Of a stretch of 49,362 bases of DNA, positions 7,687-14,976 are shown in pieces. Below the pieces are notes generated by a model, which searched no databases, was not told the DNA's origin, and saw only the letters and a list, made by a program, of their open reading frames with translations. Both the position numbers and the translations under genes were made by a program. The stretch is from Streptomyces sp. CHD11 (GTDB taxonomy: Bacteria; Actinomycetota; Actinomycetes; Streptomycetales; Streptomycetaceae), in the NCBI RefSeq assembly GCF_018638295.1, contig NZ_JABTTS010000039.1:24170-73531 (forward strand). Direction: 5' to 3'. Positions within the stretch are counted from its first letter, which is position 1. Each line of letters opens with the position of its first letter.

Positions 7687-8097
7687 GTGCACGACGAATT
7701 CCTGTGCCACGTCACGGCGTACGGAGTCTGCGACGGCCGCCGGATCGGCGTACCGCTGGGCACCTACCGGGCTCCCACGCTCGCCCTGGCCCTGTGGTGG
7801 CTGCGTGACCGCGCCTCCTGGATCGCCGAGCGGCTGGACCCGCAGCCCGACGCCGAGCACTTACCGCCGGGCGCGCTCGTCCCCGTCGCCGACGGCGTGC
7901 CCGATGTACCCGCCGTGCTGCGCACCTGGTGCGGCGATGACGCCCGGCAGGAAGAGGTGGCCGAGGCGCTCGCCGCCGGACGCCTGGTGCGCCTCGCCAC
8001 CGGCGACGACACCACCGAGTACGAACTGCTGGCCGAATCCGTGGACGCCCTGCGCATGCAGCGCGCCGCGCGTGTCCTCGGTGTCCCGGTCGCCTGA
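7687..8097 (+). CDS. Hypothetical protein with a TTA codon
   Basis: It is 136 aa; I do not recognise the family. The GTG at 7687 has GGGGAGGGAA upstream. The sequence has no signal peptide or membrane segment. It has two Trp pairs (LWWLRD and, later, TWCGDD) and an acidic second half. Leu59 is encoded by TTA (7861-7863), the codon read by the developmentally controlled bldA tRNA in Streptomyces, so translation may be limited to late growth. It converges with the membrane-protein gene 25 bases away. Confidence 0.65.
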   Translation: MHDEFLCHVTAYGVCDGRRIGVPLGTYRAPTLALALWWLRDRASWIAERLDPQPDAEHLPPGALVPVADGVPDVPAVLRTWCGDDARQEEVAEALAAGRLVRLATGDDTTEYELLAESVDALRMQRAARVLGVPVA

Positions 8098-8122
8098 GCG
8101 GATGCGGACCCCGGTGAACGGA

Positions 8123-9394
8123 TCAGCGGTCCGTTCCGCCGCGCCGCCGGCGTACGACGGCTGCCGCGCAAGCTCCCGCGAAGCCGGCCGCCAGCCCCCA
8201 CAGCAACGCGAGGCCCAGGGTTCCCCACAGCCGGGGCTTCAGCAGCACCTCTCCGGACAGCCCCTCGCCCAGGTCGCCGATGCCGAGCACGGACAGACCG
8301 ATCCGTGCGGAGATCCGGACCGTGGCACAGATCATCAGCACCGTCAGCGCGAGCGCCACCGCCAGGCGCACCGCGTGCTGCCAGATCCGGACGCGCGGCG
8401 GTGACGCGGCCGCCATCACGAAGGCGACGGTCAGCAGCAGCACCGCGTCCACCACCGGCAGCCACCACCACCTGCCCCCGTCGTGGTCCACGAGCGCCCC
8501 CAGGTTCAGCTCCGAGACATCCGGAGTGCGCAGTACCTCGTCGAGCACCTGCGGCACGGGCAGCCCGAACGGCCCCTCCACCCGGCCGTCCCAGGTGGCA
8601 CCGAGCCCGACGGTCAACGCGAGCCAGGCCACATTGGGCAGACCCAGCAGCGTCACCGCGAACGTCTCGACCGGGTGGCCCCGGGTGGCGGCGACGACCA
8701 GCGCGACGACGAGAGCGATGACGACGGAGGCGAGCAGCAGCCGCACCATCGCGAGCGCCGCGGGTCGTACCGAGGCGTGCGCGCGCGGCAGTCCGCCCGG
8801 CAGCGGCGCGCCACGGGACACCATCAGCGCCACCAGCAGCACCCCCGCCAGCCAGACCAGGCCGATGAGGACGGTCGGCAGCACATCGGCGGAGAACCCG
8901 ACCACCGGGCGGAAACCGAACAGGTCGCCGAGGTCACCGAGCGGGCCGTCGCCGAGGGAGATCGCGAAGGTGTGCCGGGCGGCAAGCGCCAGGCCGAGCA
9001 GCGCGAGCAGCCACAGCACGGCGATCCTCGCCGCCCACCAGCCCAGCTCGGGCGCGCCGGCAAGCGCCCGGCGACGCTGCGGACGCAGAAACCCCCAGCC
9101 GATGACCAGCGCCCCGGTGAGGGTGACGGACAGCGGAATGACCGCCAGGCCGCCCTCGGTGCCGGCCAGTCCGCCGGCGTCCCCGGACAGTTCCACCGTG
9201 CCGCCGACGGCCGTCACCACGGCGGCCGCGACCACCTGGGGAAAGGCGTCTCCCGGGAGGTCCGTGGCGCCGGACGCCCACAGCCCGAGCGCGGCCACCA
9301 CGCCCATCGCGGCAAGCGCGCCGAGGACCGTGACAAGGGCCTGCGCCCAGCCGTGGCGGGAGACCGCGGGGCCGGAGGAGGTGGGTGCGCTCAC
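8123..9394 (-). CDS. Multi-spanning membrane protein, streptophobe family
   Basis: It is 423 aa with around eight to ten hydrophobic segments: for example ALVTVLGALAAMGVVAALG near residue 20, IAVLWLLALLGLALA, VLIGLVWLAGVLLVALMV, LLASVVIALVVALVV, and a last one before the Arg-rich tail RRRRGG. The layout fits what is annotated as the streptophobe family in Streptomyces, whose function is unknown. The GTG at 9394 has no good ribosome site, so the start is less certain. A strong terminator separates it from the PRC-barrel genes upstream on the same strand. Confidence 0.75.
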   Translation of the reverse strand: MSAPTSSGPAVSRHGWAQALVTVLGALAAMGVVAALGLWASGATDLPGDAFPQVVAAAVVTAVGGTVELSGDAGGLAGTEGGLAVIPLSVTLTGALVIGWGFLRPQRRRALAGAPELGWWAARIAVLWLLALLGLALAARHTFAISLGDGPLGDLGDLFGFRPVVGFSADVLPTVLIGLVWLAGVLLVALMVSRGAPLPGGLPRAHASVRPAALAMVRLLLASVVIALVVALVVAATRGHPVETFAVTLLGLPNVAWLALTVGLGATWDGRVEGPFGLPVPQVLDEVLRTPDVSELNLGALVDHDGGRWWWLPVVDAVLLLTVAFVMAAASPPRVRIWQHAVRLAVALALTVLMICATVRISARIGLSVLGIGDLGEGLSGEVLLKPRLWGTLGLALLWGLAAGFAGACAAAVVRRRRGGTDR

Positions 9395-9430
9395 GTGTGC
9401 ACGCTAAGCAGCACCGGTCGGCGTCGCCTG

Positions 9431-9468
9431 CCGGGAGGTCCGTCCGCGTCGCCGGACGGACCTCCCGG
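9431..9468 (-). terminator. Strong terminator after the PRC-barrel pair
   Basis: A perfect 16-bp stem (9431-9446 and 9453-9468) with a 6-base loop begins 20 bases after the stop of the second PRC-barrel gene. Confidence 0.8.
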
Positions 9469-9488
9469 TCCCCGGTGTCGCGGGACGC

Positions 9489-9944
9489 CTACGCCGCCCG
9501 GATGTCGTGGCGGGCGTGGTCGGCGCGCGTCACCAGGGCGTGGTCGCCGAGCCCCAGCAGGCGGTCGGGCGGCACTTCGCCGGCCGTCGTGAGGACCGCC
9601 TCGATGCGGCCGTCGACCGGGTCGAACGCCGCGTCCAGCACGGTGCCGCGCTCTTCCCCGCACTCCGTGAGCACTCGGCTCCCCACCAGTTCGTGGTGGT
9701 CCGTGACCTTGCCCGGACCGCCGCCGGACCGTCCGCCGGTCCCGCGGACGACCAGCGTGCCGGGTCCGGCGGCGCGCAGGGCGTCCCACGCCACCCGCGC
9801 GCTCCTGTGCAGCCGGCCGCGGGCCACCACGACGTGCGTCACCCGCCAGGGCGCCCCGTCCACGCTCAGCGACCGCACCACGCCGACCCGGCCGTCCCCG
9901 CCGGGAGTCAGCACGGGCAGCCCTCGCACCCGGGAGAACAGCAT
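9489..9944 (-). CDS. PRC-barrel domain protein, second of pair
   Basis: It is 151 aa with two PRC-barrel-like halves, MLFSRVRGLPVLTPGGDGRV and, later, ELVGSRVLTECGEERGTVLD followed by FDPVDGRIEAVLTT. PRC-barrels are small beta-folds that bind RNA-processing or photosynthetic partners; no activity can be assigned here. Its ATG (9944-9942) shares one base with the stop of the preceding PRC-barrel gene (TGATG), so translation is probably coupled. Followed by a strong terminator. Confidence 0.75.
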   Translation of the reverse strand: MLFSRVRGLPVLTPGGDGRVGVVRSLSVDGAPWRVTHVVVARGRLHRSARVAWDALRAAGPGTLVVRGTGGRSGGGPGKVTDHHELVGSRVLTECGEERGTVLDAAFDPVDGRIEAVLTTAGEVPPDRLLGLGDHALVTRADHARHDIRAA

Positions 9945-10528
9945 CACCGGGACACACCCCGTCCGCGGTCGTGACGGGCACCCACGCGGGCCGTGAACGC
10001 CGGCAGGTCGTCGGTGACGTACGTCGTCGCGTGCGCGGGTATCACCAGCGTCCGGCCGGTGACGCTCAGGGCCTCGCCCCGGGGCACGTACACCCGGTGC
10101 CGGCGGTGCCGGGAGCCGTGCACCAGCTCCCGGTGCGCGGCCAGCCGGAAGGCGACGAGCCGACCGCTGGTGCCGCCCTCGACCAGGACGTCGAGCACCG
10201 TCCCCACCGTCTCGCCCTCGTCGGTCACCACCTGCGCCCCGAGCAGCCGTCCGCGCACCGCCTCGCGGCGCGCCGCCGAGAGCGGCAGGCCGCACAGCGC
10301 CCCCGCGTCGCGCACCATGACCGCATGACGGCCCAGACAGTGCACCACGGGCCAGGGCAGACAGTACGGCAGGGGCCCCGACAGCAGCGTCCGGCCGGTC
10401 AGGGTGAACATTTCGATCCGCCCGGCCGGGGCGTCGAGGACGGTGTCCTTCACATGGGCCACGACGTCCCCGCCCAGCGTCACCACGGGCAGGGTCGTCA
10501 GGCTCCGTACGCCGGTCAGTCCGTTCAT
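9944..10528 (-). CDS. PRC-barrel domain protein, first of pair
   Basis: It is 194 aa with two PRC-barrel-like repeats (LTTLPVVTLGGDVVAHVKD and RLLGAQVVTDEGETVGTVLD) and a basic His/Arg patch (HGSRHRRHR) near residue 145. The ATG at 10528 follows AAGGGTG. It overlaps the next PRC-barrel gene by one base, forming a two-gene operon. The anti-sigma ATPase gene begins 147 bases away on the opposite strand. Confidence 0.75.
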   Translation of the reverse strand: MNGLTGVRSLTTLPVVTLGGDVVAHVKDTVLDAPAGRIEMFTLTGRTLLSGPLPYCLPWPVVHCLGRHAVMVRDAGALCGLPLSAARREAVRGRLLGAQVVTDEGETVGTVLDVLVEGGTSGRLVAFRLAAHRELVHGSRHRRHRVYVPRGEALSVTGRTLVIPAHATTYVTDDLPAFTARVGARHDRGRGVSR

Positions 10529-10598
10529 CGCGCACCCTTCCGCCGCGTCCGGCGACTCCCGGGTTCCCAACGGCTCGGAACCGAACACGGATCAGGTG

Positions 10599-10623
10599 GA
10601 CTGCACCGCCGGACTCGGGGTAC
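10599..10623 (+). promoter_or_regulatory. SigB-type promoter for the anti-sigma ATPase gene
   Basis: GACTG (10599-10603), 14 bases, then GGGTAC (10618-10623) fits the known Streptomyces SigB-family consensus GNNTN-N14-16-GGGTAC/T. It ends 51 bases before the start codon at 10675. Confidence 0.7.
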
Positions 10624-10674
10624 CAGGACTGGTGCAGATCATCCGGCCGGGCCGGCTTCGCAGAGAGAAAACGC

Positions 10675-11130
10675 ATGACCTATCGCTTGGACGAGGCAGT
10701 GATACCGAGTGGTTCCGACGTGCCCGTGGAGCCGCTGCGGCGGGCGGCACACTTCACCGGCGAGCCGGGATGCATCGCCGCTGCGCGGGCCTTCGCCGGG
10801 GACTTCCTCGAACAGCTCAGGACCCAGTGGTGCGCCTCGATCGGCGCGCGGTCCGACGGCGCGGTGCTGCTGGTCGTGAGTGAACTGGTCACCAACGCGG
10901 ACCGGCACAGCGAGGGCCCGTACGTCCTGGAACTCGAGGGCACGGACACCTCACTCACCGTGTCGGTCTACGACAGCAGTGCCACCCTGCCCCGCGTCTT
11001 CCCCCGCGATCCCCAGCGGGTCGGACGGCACGGTCTGGAGATCGTCCGGGCGCTGGCACTGGAGGTCGGCGTGGAACGGGTACCGGTCGGCAAGCGCGTA
11101 CGAGCCGTACTGGACCTCGCCGGCGACTGA
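10675..11130 (+). CDS. RsbW-like ATP-binding protein, probable anti-sigma factor
   Basis: It is 151 aa with one GHKL/HATPase_c domain: the N-box ELVTNADRH, the VYDSS segment with the G1 aspartate, and a glycine box VGRHGLEIVRAL. Such proteins bind SigB-family sigma factors and phosphorylate an anti-anti-sigma partner. GAGAG lies before the ATG at 10675. It converges on the SigB-type sigma gene with only 17 bases between the stop codons, and each gene has the same type of SigB promoter, so the pair is probably a mutually controlled module. Confidence 0.85.
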   Translation: MTYRLDEAVIPSGSDVPVEPLRRAAHFTGEPGCIAAARAFAGDFLEQLRTQWCASIGARSDGAVLLVVSELVTNADRHSEGPYVLELEGTDTSLTVSVYDSSATLPRVFPRDPQRVGRHGLEIVRALALEVGVERVPVGKRVRAVLDLAGD

Positions 11131-11147
11131 CCCGCCGCGAGCCGCCC

Positions 11148-12032
11148 TCAGGCGCAGCCGAGTTCGCCCAGCATGCCCTCGCGCAACCGCGCGATGATCC
11201 GCTTGATCAGACGGGACACGTGCATCTGCGAGCAGCCGAGGCGCTCGCCGATCTCCGCCTGGGTGGCCTCCTCCACGAACCGCAGATGAATGATCTCCCG
11301 GTCGCGCTCGCTGAGTTCCGCCATCAGCGGGGCCAGCGTGTGGAAGTCCTCGACGAGCCGCAGCCCCTGCTCCTCGATCCCGATGAAGTCCGCGAGGACC
11401 GCTTCGCCGCTCTCCGGGCCGTCACCCGTGAGCGCGGCGTCCAGCGACGAGGAGTTGTACCCGTTCGCGGCGATCTGCCCCTCGACGACCTGCCGCTCGG
11501 TGATGTTCATCAGGGTGGCCAGCTCGGCGACCGTGGGTTCCCGGTCCAGCCGGCTTGCGAGTTCCTCGCGGGCCTTGGCCAGCTCGACCCGCAGCTCCTG
11601 CAGCCGCCGCGGCACATGCACGGCCCACGTGGTGTCCCGGAAGAACCGCTTGATCTCCCCCACGATGTACGGCAGCGCGAACGAGGTGAACTCCACCTCG
11701 CGGGAGAGTTCGAACCGGTCGATCGCCTTGATCAGACCGATCATCCCGGTCTGCACGATGTCGTCCATGTCGTCGCCCCGGCCGCGGAACCTTCCGGCCG
11801 CGAACCGCACCAGCGACATGTTCATCTCGATGAGGGTGTTGCGGGCGTACTGGTAGTCGTGGGTGCCCTCCTCCAGCTCCGCCATACGGCGGAAGAACTG
11901 GCGGGACAGCATCCTCGCGTCGCGCGGAGCGACGCTCCGTGCGTCCAGTTCCAGCGGTTCGCCGCCATCCGCTCCGGCCTCGGTGTGCCCTTCGACTACC
12001 TGCGCCTGCGACCGGTTCACGGCGGTCCTCAT
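11148..12032 (-). CDS. sigL: SigB-family RNA polymerase sigma factor (SigL-like)
   Basis: It is 294 aa. Region 2 is seen in DDIVQTGMIGLIKAIDRF and FTSFALPYIVGEIKRFFRD, region 3 in VPRRLQELRVEL, and region 4 in LSERDREIIHLRF and the helix-turn-helix QAEIGERLGCSQMHVSRLIK. The group directs stress and differentiation genes. The symbol rests on remembered gene order: in S. coelicolor sigL lies beside popR and clpP4/P3. The ATG at 12032 follows GAGAGGA; a GTG at 12020 with GAGGA before it is also possible. A GCATG-N14-GGGTAC promoter lies 48 bases upstream, suggesting autoregulation. Confidence 0.85.
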   Translation of the reverse strand: MRTAVNRSQAQVVEGHTEAGADGGEPLELDARSVAPRDARMLSRQFFRRMAELEEGTHDYQYARNTLIEMNMSLVRFAAGRFRGRGDDMDDIVQTGMIGLIKAIDRFELSREVEFTSFALPYIVGEIKRFFRDTTWAVHVPRRLQELRVELAKAREELASRLDREPTVAELATLMNITERQVVEGQIAANGYNSSSLDAALTGDGPESGEAVLADFIGIEEQGLRLVEDFHTLAPLMAELSERDREIIHLRFVEEATQAEIGERLGCSQMHVSRLIKRIIARLREGMLGELGCA

Positions 12033-12079
12033 TTCCTCTCCCCAAGAACGTCACGGCTGCCATGTGCCTGGCCTCGCGA

Positions 12080-12104
12080 GTACCCGGTGCGCACGAACTC
12101 ATGC
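12080..12104 (-). promoter_or_regulatory. SigB-type promoter for the sigma-factor gene
   Basis: On the minus strand, GCATG (12104-12100), 14 bases, GGGTAC (12085-12080) matches the SigB-family consensus with the same spacing as the promoter of the convergent anti-sigma gene. It ends 47 bases before the start codon. Confidence 0.65.
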
Positions 12105-12282
12105 ACACCGGATTTCCCGGCGCCCGGCAACGCGGCGCGCACCGTGTGTCTGCGTCCGAGAGTACGGCGTCCCGCCCCGCACGGCAGCCCGGTACGGCGA
12201 GCCGCGCCGTCGTCACCCGGACTTCACTCAGGGCGGAATGCCGCGGTCTTCCCCTCCGCCGCGGAATTCCTAGGGTGAGAAC

Positions 12283-12681
12283 GTGACCGATCCAGCGCCG
12301 CACCGCGCCCCTGACGCCCGCGTCATCCCCCTGCGACCCGCACCGGCCCGGCCGCCCGCCCCGCACGCCGTCCCCCGGGATCCGCTGTGGCGCGACCTCG
12401 TCGGCGATGTGCTCCGCGCGGAGCGCCTCGCCCAGGAGCGGACGCTGAAGGACGTCGCCGACGAGGCCCGGATCTCCATGCCCTACCTCTCGGAGGTGGA
12501 GCGGGGCCGCAAGGAAGCCTCCTCGGAGGTTCTCGCGGCCGCCGCCCACGCGCTCGGTCTGGGCCTCGGCGACCTGCTGTCCCGGGCCCACGGCGAGCTG
12601 GTCCGCGTCACCGGCCGGCGGACTGCCGCGCCGCGGGGTGTGTCCGGCTCCGCGCACGACGGAATGTGCCTGGCCGCCTGA
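12283..12681 (+). CDS. popR: PopR-like XRE regulator of clpP3/clpP4
   Basis: It is 132 aa. After a Pro/Ala-rich leader of about 35 residues there is an XRE helix-turn-helix (RTLKDVADEARISMPYLSEV) of the ClgR/PopR type. The protein ends in CLAA. PopR of S. lividans is known to be degraded by ClpP with a need for two C-terminal alanines, and to activate clpP3/clpP4 by binding TCTGCC-N3-GGCAGA. Both the tail and that operator are present here. The GTG at 12283 has AGGG 7 bases upstream. It converges with clpP4, 15 bases away. Confidence 0.85.
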   Translation: MTDPAPHRAPDARVIPLRPAPARPPAPHAVPRDPLWRDLVGDVLRAERLAQERTLKDVADEARISMPYLSEVERGRKEASSEVLAAAAHALGLGLGDLLSRAHGELVRVTGRRTAAPRGVSGSAHDGMCLAA

Positions 12682-12696
12682 CCCCGGCCCGGCGCC

Positions 12697-13299
12697 TCAC
12701 ACCCGCACCAGGCGCCGGGCCAGCACCTCGTCCGCCAGGCCGTACGCCACGGCCTCCCGGGCGGTGAACACCTTGTCGCGGTCCATGTCCGCCCGCAGCG
12801 TCTCCGCGTCGTGGTGCGTGTGCCGCGACAGCACCTCCTCGACCTGGGAACGGATCCGCACCATCTCCTTGGCCCGGAGCGACAGATCGGACGCCGTGCC
12901 GCGCGCCCCGCCCGCGGCCGGCTGCCCGAGCAGCACCCGCGCGTGTTCCAGCACGAACCGCCGCCCCGGATCACCGCCGGCCAGCAGCACGGCCGCCGTG
13001 GAGGCCGCCTGCCCGACACAGAACGTGGAGACGGGCGCCTGTACGAAGGTCATCGTGTCGTAGATCGCCATGAGCGAGGTGAACGAGCCGCCGGGGGAGT
13101 TGATGTACACCGCGATCTCGCTCTCCGGGGCCGCCGACTCCAGATGGAGCAGCTGAGCGATGACGACGTTGGCGACCCCGTCGTCGATCTCGGTCCCCAG
13201 GAAGATGATCCGTTCGGAGAGCAGCCTGCTGAACACGTCGTAGGACCGCTCGCCCTGCGGCGTGCGCTCGACGACGTTCGGAATCGTGTACGTCCCCAT
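12697..13299 (-). CDS. clpP4: ClpP4-like Clp protease subunit lacking the catalytic His
   Basis: It is 200 aa, a ClpP peptidase-fold subunit of the ATP-dependent Clp protease. The nucleophile S100 (GQAASTA) and the acid D175 (DRDKVFT) are present. The histidine expected 25 residues after the serine (MIHQP in typical ClpP) is G125 in LLGQP, read as CTC-GGG-CAG-CCG. By sequence this subunit should be unable to form the normal triad, and may act as a structural partner of ClpP3 in a mixed ring. It starts with an ATG that shares one base with the clpP3 stop (TGATG), so translation is coupled. Confidence 0.88.
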   Translation of the reverse strand: MGTYTIPNVVERTPQGERSYDVFSRLLSERIIFLGTEIDDGVANVVIAQLLHLESAAPESEIAVYINSPGGSFTSLMAIYDTMTFVQAPVSTFCVGQAASTAAVLLAGGDPGRRFVLEHARVLLGQPAAGGARGTASDLSLRAKEMVRIRSQVEEVLSRHTHHDAETLRADMDRDKVFTAREAVAYGLADEVLARRLVRV

Positions 13300-13958
13300 C
13301 ACTGCAGCCCCATCCTGCGCCGTGCCGACGCCGGGCGGACGTCGTCGAGCGACTCCACCACCCGGTCGACCATCCCGTACTCCAGGGCCTGTTCGGCGGT
13401 GAACCAGCGGTCCCGGTCCCCGTCCCCGGAGATGGTCCGCTCGGACTGTCCGGTGTGTTCGGCGGTGATCCGTTCGATCGTCCGCTTGGTGAACTCCAGG
13501 TTCTCCGCCTGGATCTCGATGTCGGCGGTGGTGCCTCCGATGCCGCCCGACGGCTGGTGCATCATGATGCGCGCGTTCGGCAGGGCGTACCGCTTCCCGG
13601 GCGTGCCGACGCAGAGCAGGAACTGGCCCATGCTGGCCGCGAAGCCCATCGCCAGCGTCGACACGTCGTTGGGGATCAGCCGCATCGTGTCGTAGATGGC
13701 CAGACCCGCGTGCACCGAGCCGCCGGGACTGTTGATGTACAGACTGATGTCGGTGCGCGGGTCCTCGGCGGACAGGATCAGCAACTGCGCGCAGACGCGG
13801 TTGGCGGAGACCTCGTCGACCTGGGTGCCGAGCAGCACGATCCGCTGCGCGAGCAGCTGGGCGGCGAGATCGTCGTCGTACCGGGTCGGCGGGGTGTCGC
13901 CCTCCTCGGCCCGGGGAAGCGGTGGGGCCGGCCGGGGGCCGGCCGCGAATGGAGACAT
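13299..13958 (-). CDS. clpP3: ClpP3-like Clp protease subunit
   Basis: It is 219 aa with a complete triad: S109 (GFAASMGQ), H134 (IMMHQPSGG) and D183 (RDRWFTA). The first 25 residues are Pro-rich and probably a propeptide. AGGAG precedes the ATG at 13958. It is the first gene of the clpP3-clpP4 operon. Two tandem PopR boxes lie about 90-120 bases upstream. In Streptomyces this second ClpP pair is normally silent and is induced through PopR when ClpP1/P2 is missing or overloaded. Confidence 0.92.
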   Translation of the reverse strand: MSPFAAGPRPAPPLPRAEEGDTPPTRYDDDLAAQLLAQRIVLLGTQVDEVSANRVCAQLLILSAEDPRTDISLYINSPGGSVHAGLAIYDTMRLIPNDVSTLAMGFAASMGQFLLCVGTPGKRYALPNARIMMHQPSGGIGGTTADIEIQAENLEFTKRTIERITAEHTGQSERTISGDGDRDRWFTAEQALEYGMVDRVVESLDDVRPASARRRMGLQ

Positions 13959-14047
13959 CGGCGCTCCTGAGGGGTCGTCGGTCGAGCGCGGCCGGGACGA
14001 CCGCGTTCCTCCACTCTTGACCGGGCGGCGGGCCGGACGGGGGCTTC

Positions 14048-14077
14048 TCTGCCCCTGGCAGATCGGCTACCGGCAGA
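14048..14077 (-). promoter_or_regulatory. Two tandem PopR operators upstream of clpP3
   Basis: TCTGCC-CCT-GGCAGA (14048-14062) matches the published PopR site TCTGCC-N3-GGCAGA exactly. It is followed without a gap by TCGGCT-ACC-GGCAGA (14063-14077), which has one perfect half and one degenerate half. The 15-base period places both near one face pair of the helix. They lie 90 bases from the clpP3 start codon. Confidence 0.85.
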
Positions 14078-14193
14078 GCGCAACCGCATCGCCCCAAGGG
14101 GCCCGTCCGAGAGCCTTGCCCACCGGGCCTTGTCCCCCCGGGTACGCCCCGTATCGCTCCGCCGGTTCTGCCCCGTCCGGTCGTGCCCCTGCC

Positions 14194-14283
14194 GGGCTCC
14201 GTCCCACCGGGCCCGTTCTGCCGGGCCCGTCCCACCGGGCCCGTTCTGCCGGGCCTTGCTCCGTCGGGCTTTGCTCCGTCGGG
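14194..14283. repeat. GC-rich tandem array of 14-15 bp units
   Basis: Six consecutive units each start with GGGC and end in ACC, GCC or GTC. The first four have a period of 14-15, alternating CCGTCCCACC and CCGTTCTGCC. The last two are the 15-base unit GGGCCTTGCTCCGTC and a near copy. It lies in the 495-base gap between clpP3 and the VOC gene, where I see no gene. The array is upstream of both divergent genes. Confidence 0.75.
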
Positions 14284-14453
14284 CCCCGGGCCGACCGGGT
14301 CCGGCCGGCCCGCCCCGGTCCCGGGGAGCGGCGGCGCACCGCCACCACCGTCGTCCGGCTCCGCCGCCCGGAGCCACTTCTCGCGGCAGCGATGAGTTCC
14401 GGAGCACGCGACGGTCGACACTGATGACCGCGCTGCACGCACAGGAGGTACTC

Positions 14454-14936
14454 ATGACCACCGACGGATTCACCACGTGTCTCTGGTTCGACGGACAGGC
14501 CGAGGAGGCCGCGAACTTCTACGTCTCGGTCTTCGAGAACTCGGGCATCGGCACCGTCGTCCGGAACACCGCTGCCACGCCCGGCGCCGAGGACTCCGTG
14601 CTCACCGTCGACTTCACGGCCAACGGCCAGAAGTTCGTCGCGCTGAACGGCGGACCCGAGTTCACGTTCAGCGAGGCGATCTCCTTCCAGCTCGACTGCG
14701 CCGACCAGGCGGAGATCGACCACTACTGGGACCGGCTCGCCGAGGGCGGCGGCGAACACGGCCCCTGCGGCTGGCTCAAGGACCGGTTCGGCGTCTCATG
14801 GCAGGTCAACGCGGTCCGGCTGACCGAGATGATCAGCGACCCTGACCGGCAGAAGGCGGACCGCGCGATGAAGTCCATGATGACGATGGGCAAGCTCGAC
14901 ATCGCCACCCTGGAGAAGGCCTACGCGGGGGAGTGA
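14454..14936 (+). CDS. VOC family protein, PhnB/YjdN type
   Basis: It is 160 aa. The ATG at 14454 follows a perfect AGGAGG (14443-14448). The start FTTCLWFDGQAEEAANFYVSVF and the segments DFTANGQKFVALNGG and DRFGVSWQV are typical of the group often labelled 3-demethylubiquinone-9 3-methyltransferase-like; that label is not evidence of ubiquinone activity in an actinomycete. The function is unknown. A hairpin lies between it and the convergent phosphotransferase gene. Confidence 0.85.
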   Translation: MTTDGFTTCLWFDGQAEEAANFYVSVFENSGIGTVVRNTAATPGAEDSVLTVDFTANGQKFVALNGGPEFTFSEAISFQLDCADQAEIDHYWDRLAEGGGEHGPCGWLKDRFGVSWQVNAVRLTEMISDPDRQKADRAMKSMMTMGKLDIATLEKAYAGE

Positions 14937-14944
14937 CGGCCGTG

Positions 14945-14972
14945 GGCGGGACGGTCGCCGAACGGTCCCGCC
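14945..14972. terminator. Bidirectional hairpin between convergent genes
   Basis: GGCGGGAC (14945-14952) and GTCCCGCC (14965-14972) pair across a 12-base loop. It lies in the 40 bases between the stops of the VOC and phosphotransferase genes. Confidence 0.65.
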
Positions 14973-14976
14973 GCCG

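Noticed and set aside
13300..14442. Minus-strand frame extending clpP4 far upstream
   Set aside because: The extension covers clpP3 in another frame. The ATG at 13299 overlapping the clpP3 stop, with a normal ClpP N-terminus, is the true start.
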